The notes below the pieces were generated by a model. The model did no database searches, had not been told where the DNA came from, and saw only the letters and a program-made list of their open reading frames with translations. The position numbers and the translations under genes were made by a program. A DNA stretch of 64,000 bases from Micromonospora sediminicola (GTDB lineage: Bacteria > Actinomycetota > Actinomycetes > Mycobacteriales > Micromonosporaceae): the NCBI RefSeq assembly GCF_900089585.1, contig NZ_FLRH01000003.1:1874501-1938500 (forward strand), in the 5' to 3' direction. Every line of letters starts with the position of its first letter. Positions within the stretch are counted from its first letter, which is position 1. Shown here piece by piece: positions 36,726 through 47,038 of the stretch.

Positions 36726-37649
36726 TCACGGTCCCCAGTGCCGTGCCTCGTACGCGTCCTCCACCATGCGTCGCCCGCGGCCCGGCTCCCTGCGGATCTG
36801 CGCCGGGGTGAAGTGCAGGATGAGCACCCCGTGCCGGCTCAGCTCGTTGTGCCGGTCCAGCGTCCGCGTCCAGTCGGTCGGGCTGAGGTGGTACTCCCGC
36901 GAGTCGACCTCCAACGCCAGCGCGCCGTCGGCGAGGTAGCCGTCCGGCGTCGGCAGCCGGGAGCCGTCGGCCGCCGACAGTCGCGGGTTCCACAGGATCT
37001 CGGCGAGCACGCCGCTGCTGCTCAGGCACTCCCGCAGCTCGGTCTCCGGCGCCGAGCGGACCCCGTCGGTGATCTCTGCGAACGCCTTCCGGATCAGCGC
37101 GGTGCGGCTACGCCTGGCTCGCCGGATCTCCCGGTCCAGGCTGGCCAGGTCGGTGAAGCCGCGCTGGACGGCTTCGGCCACGGTCGCCCGTACCGGCCGC
37201 AGCTGGCGCAGGTCGCGGGCCGCGTCCACCACCGCGCGCGCCGGCGAGCACACCGGATACAGCGCGGTCCGCCGGGCCTGCGGATCAAGCCCCAGGGCGC
37301 GCGCGATCACCGCGTGACCGGCCGAGCGGCGCCGCACGTGGTGCGGCAGGATCAGGTGTACGTCAGTGGTGCGCGGGCTGTGCCGGAAGCCGTACCAGAT
37401 CAGGGCCGCCAGACCGGTCAGCTGTGCGTCGCCGCCCGCGTAGAGCGCTGCCGAGATGCGTCGTTGCTCGTCGGTGAGGGTGCCGGTGACGAGCGCGTAC
37501 GTGGCCGGCAGAACGCGCTGCCACAGGCCGCGCCGGGTCTGCCGGTACAGGTACATGTCGTCGAATCCGACGCCGAGAAGCTGCGTCCGCGTGACGATCT
37601 GCTGCTGGCGTTCCGCCAGGTCGCTGAGTTCGGGTGGCTGTTCGGGCAT
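36726..37649 (-). CDS. DUF559 protein with AbiEi-like N-terminal domain
   Basis: A 307-residue protein. The N-terminal third (QQIVTRTQLLGVGFDDMYLYRQTRRGLWQRVLPATYAL) is the winged-helix AbiEi antitoxin-type domain. The C-terminal third is a restriction-endonuclease-like DUF559 domain: PTPDGYLADGALALEVDSREYH, then RHNELSRHGVLILHFTPAQIR, a PD-(D/E)xK-type arrangement with Asp and Glu kept. No AbiEii toxin gene is adjacent, so it is not a complete toxin-antitoxin pair. Such genes are numerous in Actinobacteria and their role is unknown. It sits between glyS and dusB and is bracketed by inverted copies of the 58-base repeat, which suggests acquisition. Confidence 0.85.
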   Translation of the reverse strand: MPEQPPELSDLAERQQQIVTRTQLLGVGFDDMYLYRQTRRGLWQRVLPATYALVTGTLTDEQRRISAALYAGGDAQLTGLAALIWYGFRHSPRTTDVHLILPHHVRRRSAGHAVIARALGLDPQARRTALYPVCSPARAVVDAARDLRQLRPVRATVAEAVQRGFTDLASLDREIRRARRSRTALIRKAFAEITDGVRSAPETELRECLSSSGVLAEILWNPRLSAADGSRLPTPDGYLADGALALEVDSREYHLSPTDWTRTLDRHNELSRHGVLILHFTPAQIRREPGRGRRMVEDAYEARHWGP

Positions 37650-37762
37650 ACCCGGCAGCGTGCGGGTCCGCCCGATCCGTGTCCTGCCCCTGCGCCCGAC
37701 CTGTGGACAGCCGTCGTCGTTGTGGAGGACCGTCTGCTGGCGGGCCGACTGTGATATGGGCC

Positions 37763-37820
37763 CTGTTAAGAAGGGGCCCCTGCTCTACCGGAGACGTTAA
37801 CAGGGGGCCCCTCCTTACAC
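37763..37820. repeat. 58-base family repeat, copy C (inverted)
   Basis: Reverse complement of the family: CTGTTAAGAAGGGGCCCC at the left and GGGGGCCCCTCCTTACAC at the right. It ends 8 bases before the dusB GTG, so it is the 5' leader or promoter region of dusB. Confidence 0.9.
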
Positions 37821-37827
37821 TTGTCCG

Positions 37828-38976
37828 GTGGATGCGCTGAAGATCGGGCCGCACGAGGTGTGGCCCCCGGTGGTGCTCGCGCCGATGGCCGGGATCACCA
37901 ACGTCGGTTTCCGACGGCTCTGCCGGGAGCAGGGCGGCGGCATCTACGTCTGCGAGATGATCACCACCCGGGCGCTGGTCGAGCGGAACCCGAAGACGCT
38001 GCGGATGATCGCGTTCGGCGCCGAGGAGCGGCCGCGCAGCCTCCAGCTCTACGGCACCGACCCGGAGATCACCGCCGCCGCGGTGCGGATCGTGGTCGAG
38101 CGCGACCTCGCCGACCACATCGACCTCAACTTCGGCTGCCCGGTCCCCAAGGTCACCCGCCGGGGCGGCGGGTCCGCCCTGCCGTGGCGGCGCCGGCTCT
38201 TCGCCCGGCTGGTCAGGGCCGCGGTGGCCGCCGCGTCGCCCGCCGGGGTGCCAGTCACGGTCAAGATGCGCAAGGGCATCGACGACGACCACCTGACGTA
38301 CGTCGAGGCCGGGCTGGCCGCCCAGGACGCGGGTGTCGCCGCGGTCGCCCTGCACGGGCGTACGGCCGCGCAGCGCTACTCCGGCACCGCGGACTGGGAC
38401 GCCATCGCCACGCTCAAGGCGGCGCTCGACGTGCCGGTGCTCGGCAACGGCGACATCTGGGAAGCCGACGACGCGCTGCGGATGGTCGCCCACACCGGCG
38501 TGGACGGCGTGGTGGTCGGGCGCGGCTGCCTGGGCCGGCCGTGGCTCTTCGCCGACCTGGAGGCCGCCTTCGACGGTCGCGCCGAGCGGCGGCTGCCCTC
38601 GCTGGGCGAGGTGGCGCTGACCATGCGCCGGCACGCCGAGCTGCTGGTGGACCAGTTCGTCGCCGGCGCCCGGAACCCGGCCCGGGGCGAGCGGGACGGC
38701 TGCACCGACTTCCGCAAGCACGTGGCCTGGTATCTGAAGGGCTTCCCGATCGGCAGCGAGCTGCGTCGGTCGCTCGCCATGATCGAGAGTCTGGCGCAGC
38801 TCGACGACCTGCTCGGCAAGCTCGACCCGGCGGTGCCGTTCCCGGTGGAGAACCTCGGGCAGCCGCGCGGCCGTACCAACTCCCCGGGCAAGGTGTTCCT
38901 GCCCGACGGTTGGCTGGCAAGCCGCGACGACGACACCCCGCCGGACGGCGCCGAGCTGGACGACTCCGGCGGCTGA
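37828..38976 (+). CDS. dusB: tRNA-dihydrouridine synthase (DusB-like)
   Basis: A 382-residue FMN enzyme. PPVVLAPMAGITNVGFRRLCRE is the flavin-binding start; the catalytic Cys is in IDLNFGCPVPKVTRRGGGSAL; VTVKMRKGIDDDH, ALHGRTAAQRYSG, VLGNGDIW and VVVGRGCLGRPWLF follow. It reduces specific uridines in tRNA. The GTG at 37828 has no ribosome site of its own outside the repeat, which ends 8 bases upstream, so copy C may supply GGAGGGG on the transcript's complement only; initiation may be leaderless-like. Confidence 0.93.
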   Translation: MDALKIGPHEVWPPVVLAPMAGITNVGFRRLCREQGGGIYVCEMITTRALVERNPKTLRMIAFGAEERPRSLQLYGTDPEITAAAVRIVVERDLADHIDLNFGCPVPKVTRRGGGSALPWRRRLFARLVRAAVAAASPAGVPVTVKMRKGIDDDHLTYVEAGLAAQDAGVAAVALHGRTAAQRYSGTADWDAIATLKAALDVPVLGNGDIWEADDALRMVAHTGVDGVVVGRGCLGRPWLFADLEAAFDGRAERRLPSLGEVALTMRRHAELLVDQFVAGARNPARGERDGCTDFRKHVAWYLKGFPIGSELRRSLAMIESLAQLDDLLGKLDPAVPFPVENLGQPRGRTNSPGKVFLPDGWLASRDDDTPPDGAELDDSGG

Positions 38977-38988
38977 CCCCGGACACGC

Positions 38989-39024
38989 CGAAGGGCCCGA
39001 CCCCCCACGGGGTCGGGCCCTTCG
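38989..39024. terminator. Bidirectional hairpin terminator between dusB and the C39-like gene
   Basis: CGAAGGGCCCGACCCC (38989-39004) and GGGGTCGGGCCCTTCG (39009-39024): a perfect 16-base stem with a four-base loop CCAC, just between two converging stops. Confidence 0.85.
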
Positions 39025-39032
39025 TCATGCGG

Positions 39033-39680
39033 TCAGGAGCTGTAGCCGCGGCTGGCGATCCAGTGCGCCAGGGCGTCCACGTCCATGCGGTAGGAGGCCT
39101 GGTCCGGGTTCGCCGAGTCGGCGATCGTCACGACCTTCCCGCCGTCGCGGTAGCCCACCACGCTGATGTAGTGGCCACCCTCGAAGGAGTGGGTGGTGCC
39201 GTCGGTGTCGGTCGCGGTGCCGGCGATGTTCGCCACCACGGCCCGGCCGTCGTCCACCGCGCGCACGATGTCGGCGCGCAGCTTGTCGGTCTTCTCGCCG
39301 GCCTTGTCCACGGGGATCTCGGTGGACTTGTAGACGTCCTTGCCGGTCTCCTTGTTCAGCACCGGGGTGATGTCGTTGATGGAGTTGGTGCCGTTCTCGG
39401 TGGTGCCCATCTCCTTGGCCATCGCGTCCACGTCGATGTTCTTGCCCTGCACGCTGAGCGCGTTGCGGGCGGCGGCGGGGCCGCAGAAGTAGAAGTTGGG
39501 CTGGGCCTCGTAGCGCACGCCCAGCTCCCGCTCACCGTGACCGTGGCGGTCGGTCTGCACCTGCGCGGCGCGCTCGGCCGGGGTGGCCTGGGCGGCGATC
39601 GCGGGGCCGGCGATGCCACCGGCGGTGGCGGCGATGCCGGCGACGGTCAGGGCGGTCTTGCGCAGCAGAGTGGTAGCCAT
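39033..39680 (-). CDS. Secreted C39-like cysteine peptidase family protein
   Basis: A 215-residue secreted protein with a signal peptide (MATTLLRKTALTVAGIAATA; cleavage near AIAAQA, residue 30). The mature part is a papain-like C39 fold: Cys66 in NFYFCGPAAARNAL, His170 in FEGGHYISVVGY and Asp188 in TIADSANP form a complete triad. C39-like proteins cleave or bind peptides outside the cell; the target is unknown. It has a long upstream region with duplicated GGGAAT/GTT blocks. AGAGAGG lies nine bases before the ATG. Confidence 0.85.
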   Translation of the reverse strand: MATTLLRKTALTVAGIAATAGGIAGPAIAAQATPAERAAQVQTDRHGHGERELGVRYEAQPNFYFCGPAAARNALSVQGKNIDVDAMAKEMGTTENGTNSINDITPVLNKETGKDVYKSTEIPVDKAGEKTDKLRADIVRAVDDGRAVVANIAGTATDTDGTTHSFEGGHYISVVGYRDGGKVVTIADSANPDQASYRMDVDALAHWIASRGYSS

Positions 39681-39789
39681 GATCAGTTGCCTCTCTGTCG
39701 GGGGTACGCGGCGATGGGGGATGCCGCGAAGAAAGATCAGGTGGCTCGCTCGGGCGGCGGGGTGGCCTGCTCCGGCGGCTCGGGGATGT

Positions 39790-39815
39790 AACGACCGGGG
39801 CCCGGGGTCATTCCC
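39790..39815 (-). promoter_or_regulatory. ECF-sigma-like promoter, proximal copy
   Basis: On the minus strand GGGAAT (39810-39815), 17 bases, then GTT (39790-39792), inside the conserved block GGTCGTTACATCCCC. The GGAAT/GTT pair with about 18 bases between is the consensus of SigR/SigH-type extracytoplasmic-function sigma factors. About 110 bases upstream of the C39-like gene. Confidence 0.5.
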
Positions 39816-39883
39816 GGGGGCGCTACCCGGCGGTGGGCCGACCCGGCAGGCGCTGTCGGCCTGCTCGGCGGCTCCGGGGATGT

Positions 39884-39910
39884 AACGACCGGCCTTCCGG
39901 CCTGATTCCC
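39884..39910 (-). promoter_or_regulatory. ECF-sigma-like promoter, distal copy
   Basis: On the minus strand GGGAAT (39905-39910), 18 bases, GTT (39884-39886), and then the same TTACATCCCC block. It lies 94 bases upstream of the proximal copy and is clearly a duplication of it, with the following AGCCGCCGAGCAGGCC shared as well. Confidence 0.5.
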
Positions 39911-39915
39911 GGCCC

Positions 39916-40089
39916 GCTGGGCGGGCGGTCGGCGGTGCGGCGCGGTCTGCCATGTACAACGCCGCGCCCCCACCCCCGATTCCACCCCACCGGTGACCCC
40001 GACCACCCGGAAACCGGACAACCACCCCACCACGGCAGCCCGCCCGCTCTCACCGCCCCCGGCCCCCGCACGGCCGCCCCTCGCCACCT
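39916..40089. other. Intergenic, C-rich tract without recognised gene
   Basis: Between the promoter blocks and the first hairpin repeat. From about 39960 to 40080 the plus strand is strongly C-rich with short CACCCC runs. No ribosome site with a protein-like frame was found on either strand. Confidence 0.5.
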
Positions 40090-40151
40090 CGTTGATCAAG
40101 GGGTTTGCGTCGTGCACCGGCCTCAGTCGGACGCAAACTCCTTGATCAACG
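40090..40151. repeat. Hairpin repeat, GATCAAGGAGTTYGCGTC type, copy 2
   Basis: 22-base arms at 40090-40111 and 40130-40151, one mismatch (a G opposite T), loop 18 bases. The arm core GTTGATCAAGG and the GCGTC end are shared with the copy at 24835, but the loop is unrelated. Confidence 0.85.
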
Positions 40152-40213
40152 AAGTGATGGAGGGGAGTGCGGCGCCTTGCTGCGTGTTTCGGCGCTGGCG
40201 GGGTCAGCTCGGG

Positions 40214-40263
40214 AGATCTTGGTACGTCCGCGCCCCTCCGGGGACCGTGTCGTACCAAGATCT
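40214..40263. repeat. Hairpin repeat, AGATCTTGG type, copy 2
   Basis: AGATCTTGGTACG (40214-40226) and CGTACCAAGATCT (40251-40263), a perfect 13-base stem; compare the 22267 copy, where the stem is AGATCTTGGAAG. Confidence 0.8.
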
Positions 40264-40469
40264 TTGACGGCGTGGGCGTTTTGGGCGGTCTGGCCGGTCT
40301 TGGCGTACTGCGGTCGGGCGGGCATGGGCGGGCGCGGAAGCCCAGGAAGGAGGACGCCGGCCGGCGCGGGGAGCTGCGGCCGTGCCGAGCACCTGCGGAC
40401 CGTGACGGCCCCGCAGGTGCTCGTGTCGGTGGGGGTGCCCGATCCCGTTCCTGGCCGGGATGGGTGCGG

Positions 40470-40526
40470 CGATCATGAAGTTGGCGGCGGTTCGTGTCCG
40501 GTTTGTCGCCGTCAACTTCATGATCG
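40470..40526. repeat. Hairpin repeat, GATCATGAAGTTGGCGGC type, copy 3
   Basis: 20-base arms at 40470-40489 and 40507-40526 with one mismatch, loop 17 bases. It lies 22 bases from the end of the GH20 gene and may terminate it. Confidence 0.85.
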
Positions 40527-40547
40527 ACGGGGTTGGGGGTCGGTGGG

Positions 40548-42275
40548 TCAGGGGGTGATGGGGGTGGGCTGGGTGGGGATGTGGGGCGGGGTGGGGGGCC
40601 AGGGGATGTCGGGGGAGGGGTGGAAGGTGATGCCGGCGGTGGCCCAGCGCGGGCCGTGGGCGGCGAGCCGGCCGCGGAACCGGGACCAGTCGTGCGTCTC
40701 GCGCGGTGACCAGCCCAGCTCGGCGACGGCGGGCAGACGTGGGAAGGCCATGTACTCGATCTCGGCCAGCGTGGTGACCGATTCGGTCCAGAGCGGGGCC
40801 TCCACCCCCAGCACCGCCTCGGCCGGCACGCCACGCACGTGGGTGCCCGGATCCCAGTCGTACGCGCGTCGCACGTCGATGAGGCCGGCCCAGTCGTGCC
40901 CGATCGGGGTGTCCGGGGCGTACTTCATGTCCAGGTAGGCGTGGTTGCCGGGGGAGAGGATGAGCCGGGCGCCCCGGCGTACCGCGGCCGCCGTCGCCGG
41001 GTCGTCGCCGTTCGTGCCCCACCACTGCAGGACGCGCCCGTCGACGTGCTCCGCCGGGGCGAGCTGGTGCCAGCCGACGACCGTCTTCCCGGTGGCCGCG
41101 ACCAGTTCCTGCGCCCGTGCGACGAAGGCGCGGTAGCTCTCCGCGGGCACCTTGAACGCCTCGTCGCCGCCGAGGTGAAACCAGGGCCCGGGGGTCAGCG
41201 CGGCCACCTCGCCGACCACGTCGGCGACGAAGGCGTACGTCCGCTCGTCGGCCGGGTCGACGTAGCTGAACCCGACCTCGGTGCCGGTGTACGGCGGCGG
41301 CGCGGTCTTGTCGGGGGCCAGCTCGGGGTAGGCGACCAGCGCCGCGTTGGTGTGGCCCGGCAGGTCGATCTCGGGCACCACGGTCACGTGCCGGCGGGCC
41401 GCGTACGCGACGATCCGCCGGTAGTCGTCCCGGGTGTACCAGCCGCCCGGGCCGCCGCCGACCTCGGTGGCGCCGCCGACCTCGGTGAGCCGGGGCCACG
41501 AGTCGACGGCGATCCGCCAGCCCTGGTCGTCGGTGAGGTGCAGGTGCAGGTGGTTGAGCTTGTACCGGGCCAGGTGGTCGATCACCCGCAGCACGTCCTG
41601 GACGCCGAAGAAGTGCCGGGCGACGTCGAGCATCACGCCCCGGTAGGGGAAGCGCGGCCGGTCGACGATCGTGCCGCCGGGCACCACCCAGCGCTCGGTG
41701 ACCGGGGTGGCGCTCTCGACCGCCGAGGGCAGGAGCTGCCGCAGCGTCTGTGCGCCGTGGAACAGGCCGGCCGGACCGGCGGCGGTGATCCGGACGCCGG
41801 TGGTGGTGACGTCGAGGCGGTATCCCTCGGCCCCGAGTTCGGCGATCGCCGGGTCGTCGGCCCGCGCGGCGCCGCCCAGGGCGGTGTCGGCCGGGGACAG
41901 GGTGAGCGTCAACCGGCCCTCGGTCGCCTCCGCCGTGTCGGTCACCGGCAGCGGGAAGCCGGTGGCCGGGCGCAGCCAGCCGGCGAGCTGGTCGGCCACG
42001 TCGCGGCCGGCGGGATCGACGCGCAGTGCCGCGTCCGGGGTGAGGGCGTAGTCGCCGGCCGGGTCGGGGAGCACCCGCTCGGGGGCGGGCACCACCGCGT
42101 CCAGGCGGACCGGCGCGGGCGGGGCGAGCAGGCCGGCGGCCCGGTCGGCGGCGACGCGGGCCAGCTCGGCGGCGGTCGGCGACAGCTCGGGGAGGTGGTC
42201 GGCCGGCGGGCGGGCGACGGACGGGAGTTCGGTCGGCTGCGGCCCGTTCTCGGGGGCGGCGGGGATGGTCGGCAC
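40548..42275 (-). CDS. Beta-N-acetylhexosaminidase, GH20
   Basis: A 575-residue glycoside hydrolase 20. N-terminal GH20b domain (about 60-200), then the catalytic barrel from FPYRGVMLDVARHFFG; HLHLTDDQGWR, VVPEIDLPGHTNAAL and FHLGGDEAF, whose Asp-Glu pair is the substrate-assisted catalytic motif; later VLQWWG and LGVEAPLWTESV. It removes terminal GlcNAc/GalNAc from chitin oligomers or glycans. No clear signal peptide follows the chosen GTG at 42275 (GGAG eight bases upstream); starts upstream to 42446 give non-conserved sequence. The C-terminus is a Pro/Thr-rich tail (PPTPPHIPTQPTPITP). Confidence 0.9.
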   Translation of the reverse strand: MPTIPAAPENGPQPTELPSVARPPADHLPELSPTAAELARVAADRAAGLLAPPAPVRLDAVVPAPERVLPDPAGDYALTPDAALRVDPAGRDVADQLAGWLRPATGFPLPVTDTAEATEGRLTLTLSPADTALGGAARADDPAIAELGAEGYRLDVTTTGVRITAAGPAGLFHGAQTLRQLLPSAVESATPVTERWVVPGGTIVDRPRFPYRGVMLDVARHFFGVQDVLRVIDHLARYKLNHLHLHLTDDQGWRIAVDSWPRLTEVGGATEVGGGPGGWYTRDDYRRIVAYAARRHVTVVPEIDLPGHTNAALVAYPELAPDKTAPPPYTGTEVGFSYVDPADERTYAFVADVVGEVAALTPGPWFHLGGDEAFKVPAESYRAFVARAQELVAATGKTVVGWHQLAPAEHVDGRVLQWWGTNGDDPATAAAVRRGARLILSPGNHAYLDMKYAPDTPIGHDWAGLIDVRRAYDWDPGTHVRGVPAEAVLGVEAPLWTESVTTLAEIEYMAFPRLPAVAELGWSPRETHDWSRFRGRLAAHGPRWATAGITFHPSPDIPWPPTPPHIPTQPTPITP

Positions 42276-42384
42276 GGCGACGGCTCCGAGGGTGTATTTG
42301 CGCGGGATATGGCAAAGGTCAGGTTCGGCGATATCCAGTGCCGTCAAGAGTACGAGGGGAATCGGAATTGCGTGTTCCTGCGCG

Positions 42385-42398
42385 TGGAAGCGTTCCCA
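42385..42398 (-). promoter_or_regulatory. LacI-family-like operator upstream of GH20
   Basis: TGGGAACGCTTCCA on the minus strand, a 14-base imperfect palindrome close to the TGGGAGCGCTCCCA operator of CebR-type LacI regulators in Actinobacteria. It is 110 bases upstream of the GH20 start, a suitable place for sugar-responsive control. Confidence 0.45.
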
Positions 42399-42585
42399 AA
42401 AACCGGTACGGACGCGGGCAGTGGTGACCGTTGTGCCGATTGTCACCGAACGGTCCCAGGCCTCGCGAAGTTCGCTTAACCTTCGCCCACCGATCGCTGA
42501 CGAGCCGGGATTACCGGTGGTCGCTCCCGGGGTATGTCCGAACTGAACCTTCGTTAAGTGTCAATGGCGCGCGTGGGAGGCTCTG

Positions 42586-45294
<2,709 letters not shown>

Positions 45295-45406
45295 ACGCCG
45301 CCGGGCGGGCCGTCGCCGACCTGCGGCGGCCCCGCCTGGCGCGCCATCGCGGCCACCCCGGCGTAACCTGAGCTTCCGCCACGTGTCGATCAGGAGGGGT
45401 GTCCGC

Positions 45407-45769
45407 ATGAGCGCCGTCTGGGAGAACCTGACCGTCGACGCCCGGGACCCGTCCCGGCTCGCCCGCTGGTGGGCGGAGGCGCTCGGCTACCAGGTGACCG
45501 TCGACAAGCCGGACGAGGTAGAGATCCGCCGGACCCCCGACTCGCTGCCCGGGATCGTCTTCGTCCCGGTGGCCGGGCCGAAGGCGGGCAAGAACCGGCT
45601 GCACATCGACCTGCGCCCGGCCGACCAGGAGGCCGAGGTGGAACGGCTGGTCGACATGGGCGCGCGGCACGTCGACATCGGGCAGGGCGAGGTGGAGTGG
45701 ACGGTGCTGGCCGACCCGGAGGGCAACGAGTTCTGCGTCTTGCGCCCGCGAAACGACGTTGCACGCTGA
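45407..45769 (+). CDS. VOC/glyoxalase-like domain protein
   Basis: A 120-residue protein with the beta-alpha-beta repeats of the glyoxalase-like family: [52 protein letters not shown] and [13 protein letters not shown]. Possible metal ligands are Asp/His/Glu in these motifs; substrate unknown. AGGAGGGG precedes the ATG by about eight bases; TAACCT (45364-45369) is a likely -10. Its end overlaps the dgt start by 11 bases. Confidence 0.85.
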   Translation: MSAVWENLTVDARDPSRLARWWAEALGYQVTVDKPDEVEIRRTPDSLPGIVFVPVAGPKAGKNRLHIDLRPADQEAEVERLVDMGARHVDIGQGEVEWTVLADPEGNEFCVLRPRNDVAR

Positions 45770-46991
45770 CGACGCGGAGCGGCTGGTCGTCGAGGCGCCG
45801 AAGGACACCGGCTACGGGCGTTCGCCGTTCGAGCGGGACCGGGCCCGGGTGCTGCACTCGGCGGCGTTCCGTCGCCTCGCCGCGAAGACCCAGGTGCACG
45901 CCGCCGGCACCGACGACTTCCTGCGGACCCGGCTGACCCACTCGCTGGAGGTCGCGCAGATCGCCCGGGAGATGGGCGCCCGGCTCGGCTGCGACCCCGA
46001 CGTGGTGGACACCGCCGGGTTGGCGCACGACCTGGGGCACCCGCCGTTCGGGCACAACGGCGAGTACGCGCTGGACGAGCTGGCCGCCGCCGGCGGCGGC
46101 TTCGAGGGCAACGCGCAGACGCTGCGGGTGCTGACCCGGCTCGAGGCGAAGGTGCTGGCCCCGGACGGGCGCTCGGTCGGGCTGAACCTGACCCGGGCCG
46201 CGCTGGACGCGGTCGGCAAGTATCCGTGGCCGCGCCGGCCCGGCGAGCGCAAGTTCGGCGTGTACGCCGACGACCGGCCGGTCTTCGACTGGCTGCGCGC
46301 CGGCTCCCCGCCCGGCGACCGTCGCTGCCTGGAGGCCCAGGTGATGGACTGGGCCGACGACGTGGCGTACTCGGTGCACGACGTCGAGGACGGCATCCAC
46401 GGCGGGTACGTCGACCTGCGCCCGCTGCTGGCCGACCCGGACGAGCGGCGGGCGCTCTGCGCCGACGTGGCGGCCACGTACTCCGGGGAGGCGCCGGAGG
46501 ACCTGGGTGAGGTGCTGGGCGGCCTGCTCGCCGATCCGGTGCTCGCCCCGCTCGCCGCGTACGACGGCAGTCACCGGGCCCTCGCCGCGCTGAAGGCCAC
46601 CACCAGCGTGCTCACCGGCCGCTTCGTGTCGACCGTGGTGGCCGCCACCGAGGAACGCCACGGTCCCGGCCCGCACCGCCGCTACGCGGCCGACCTGGTG
46701 GTGCCGCGCCGCATCCGGGCGCAGTGTGCGCTGCTCAAGGGCATCGCCCTGCGCTACGTGATGCGTCGTCCCGGCGCCCTGGGTCGCTACACCCGGCAGC
46801 GGGAGCTGCTCGCCGAGCTGGTCGCCGTGCTGCTCGACCGGGCTCCGGACGCGCTCGACCCGGTCTTCGCCCCGCTCTGGCGCGAGGCCCCGGACGACGC
46901 GGCGCGGCTGCGGGTGGTGGTCGACCAGGTCGCCTCGCTCACCGATCCGGCCGCGCTGGCCTGGCACGCCCGGCTGGTGTCGGCGGGCTGA
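45759..46991 (+). CDS. dgt: Deoxyguanosinetriphosphate triphosphohydrolase-like protein
   Basis: A 410-residue HD-domain protein: [38 protein letters not shown] (His61), [17 protein letters not shown] (His90-Asp91) and [15 protein letters not shown] make the HD metal site. It hydrolyses dNTPs to deoxynucleoside and triphosphate. The TTG at 45759 overlaps the VOC gene. In mycobacteria dgt is directly next to dnaG; here the ABC/BCCT block separates them by 4.8 kb. Confidence 0.93.
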   Translation: MHADDAERLVVEAPKDTGYGRSPFERDRARVLHSAAFRRLAAKTQVHAAGTDDFLRTRLTHSLEVAQIAREMGARLGCDPDVVDTAGLAHDLGHPPFGHNGEYALDELAAAGGGFEGNAQTLRVLTRLEAKVLAPDGRSVGLNLTRAALDAVGKYPWPRRPGERKFGVYADDRPVFDWLRAGSPPGDRRCLEAQVMDWADDVAYSVHDVEDGIHGGYVDLRPLLADPDERRALCADVAATYSGEAPEDLGEVLGGLLADPVLAPLAAYDGSHRALAALKATTSVLTGRFVSTVVAATEERHGPGPHRRYAADLVVPRRIRAQCALLKGIALRYVMRRPGALGRYTRQRELLAELVAVLLDRAPDALDPVFAPLWREAPDDAARLRVVVDQVASLTDPAALAWHARLVSAG

Positions 46992-47019
46992 CCGCACCGC
47001 CCCGGGCGCGGACGAGAAG

Positions 47020-47034
47020 TTAGGGTAGCCTAAG
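47020..47034 (+). promoter_or_regulatory. Iron box (IdeR/DmdR-like) overlapping the -10
   Basis: TTAGGGTAGCCTAAG, a near-perfect palindrome of the DtxR/IdeR type. The -10 TAGCCT (47026-47031) lies inside and is followed by seven bases and the ATG at 47039, so iron-loaded repressor would cover the promoter of a leaderless transcript. Confidence 0.8.
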
Positions 47035-47038
47035 CGGC

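Noticed and set aside
36726..37649. Complete type IV AbiE toxin-antitoxin system
   Set aside because: Only the AbiEi-like N-terminal domain is present, fused to DUF559; no AbiEii nucleotidyltransferase gene lies next to it.
39769..39925. c-di-AMP (ydaO) riboswitch upstream of a secreted cell-wall-type protein
   Set aside because: Such riboswitches precede wall hydrolases in Actinobacteria, but the conserved ydaO core sequences are not found; the duplicated blocks fit sigma-type promoters better.
39681..40547. Possible genes in the long gap before the C39-like gene
   Set aside because: Several frames are open, but all lack a ribosome site and cross the hairpin repeats; translated sequence is low-complexity.
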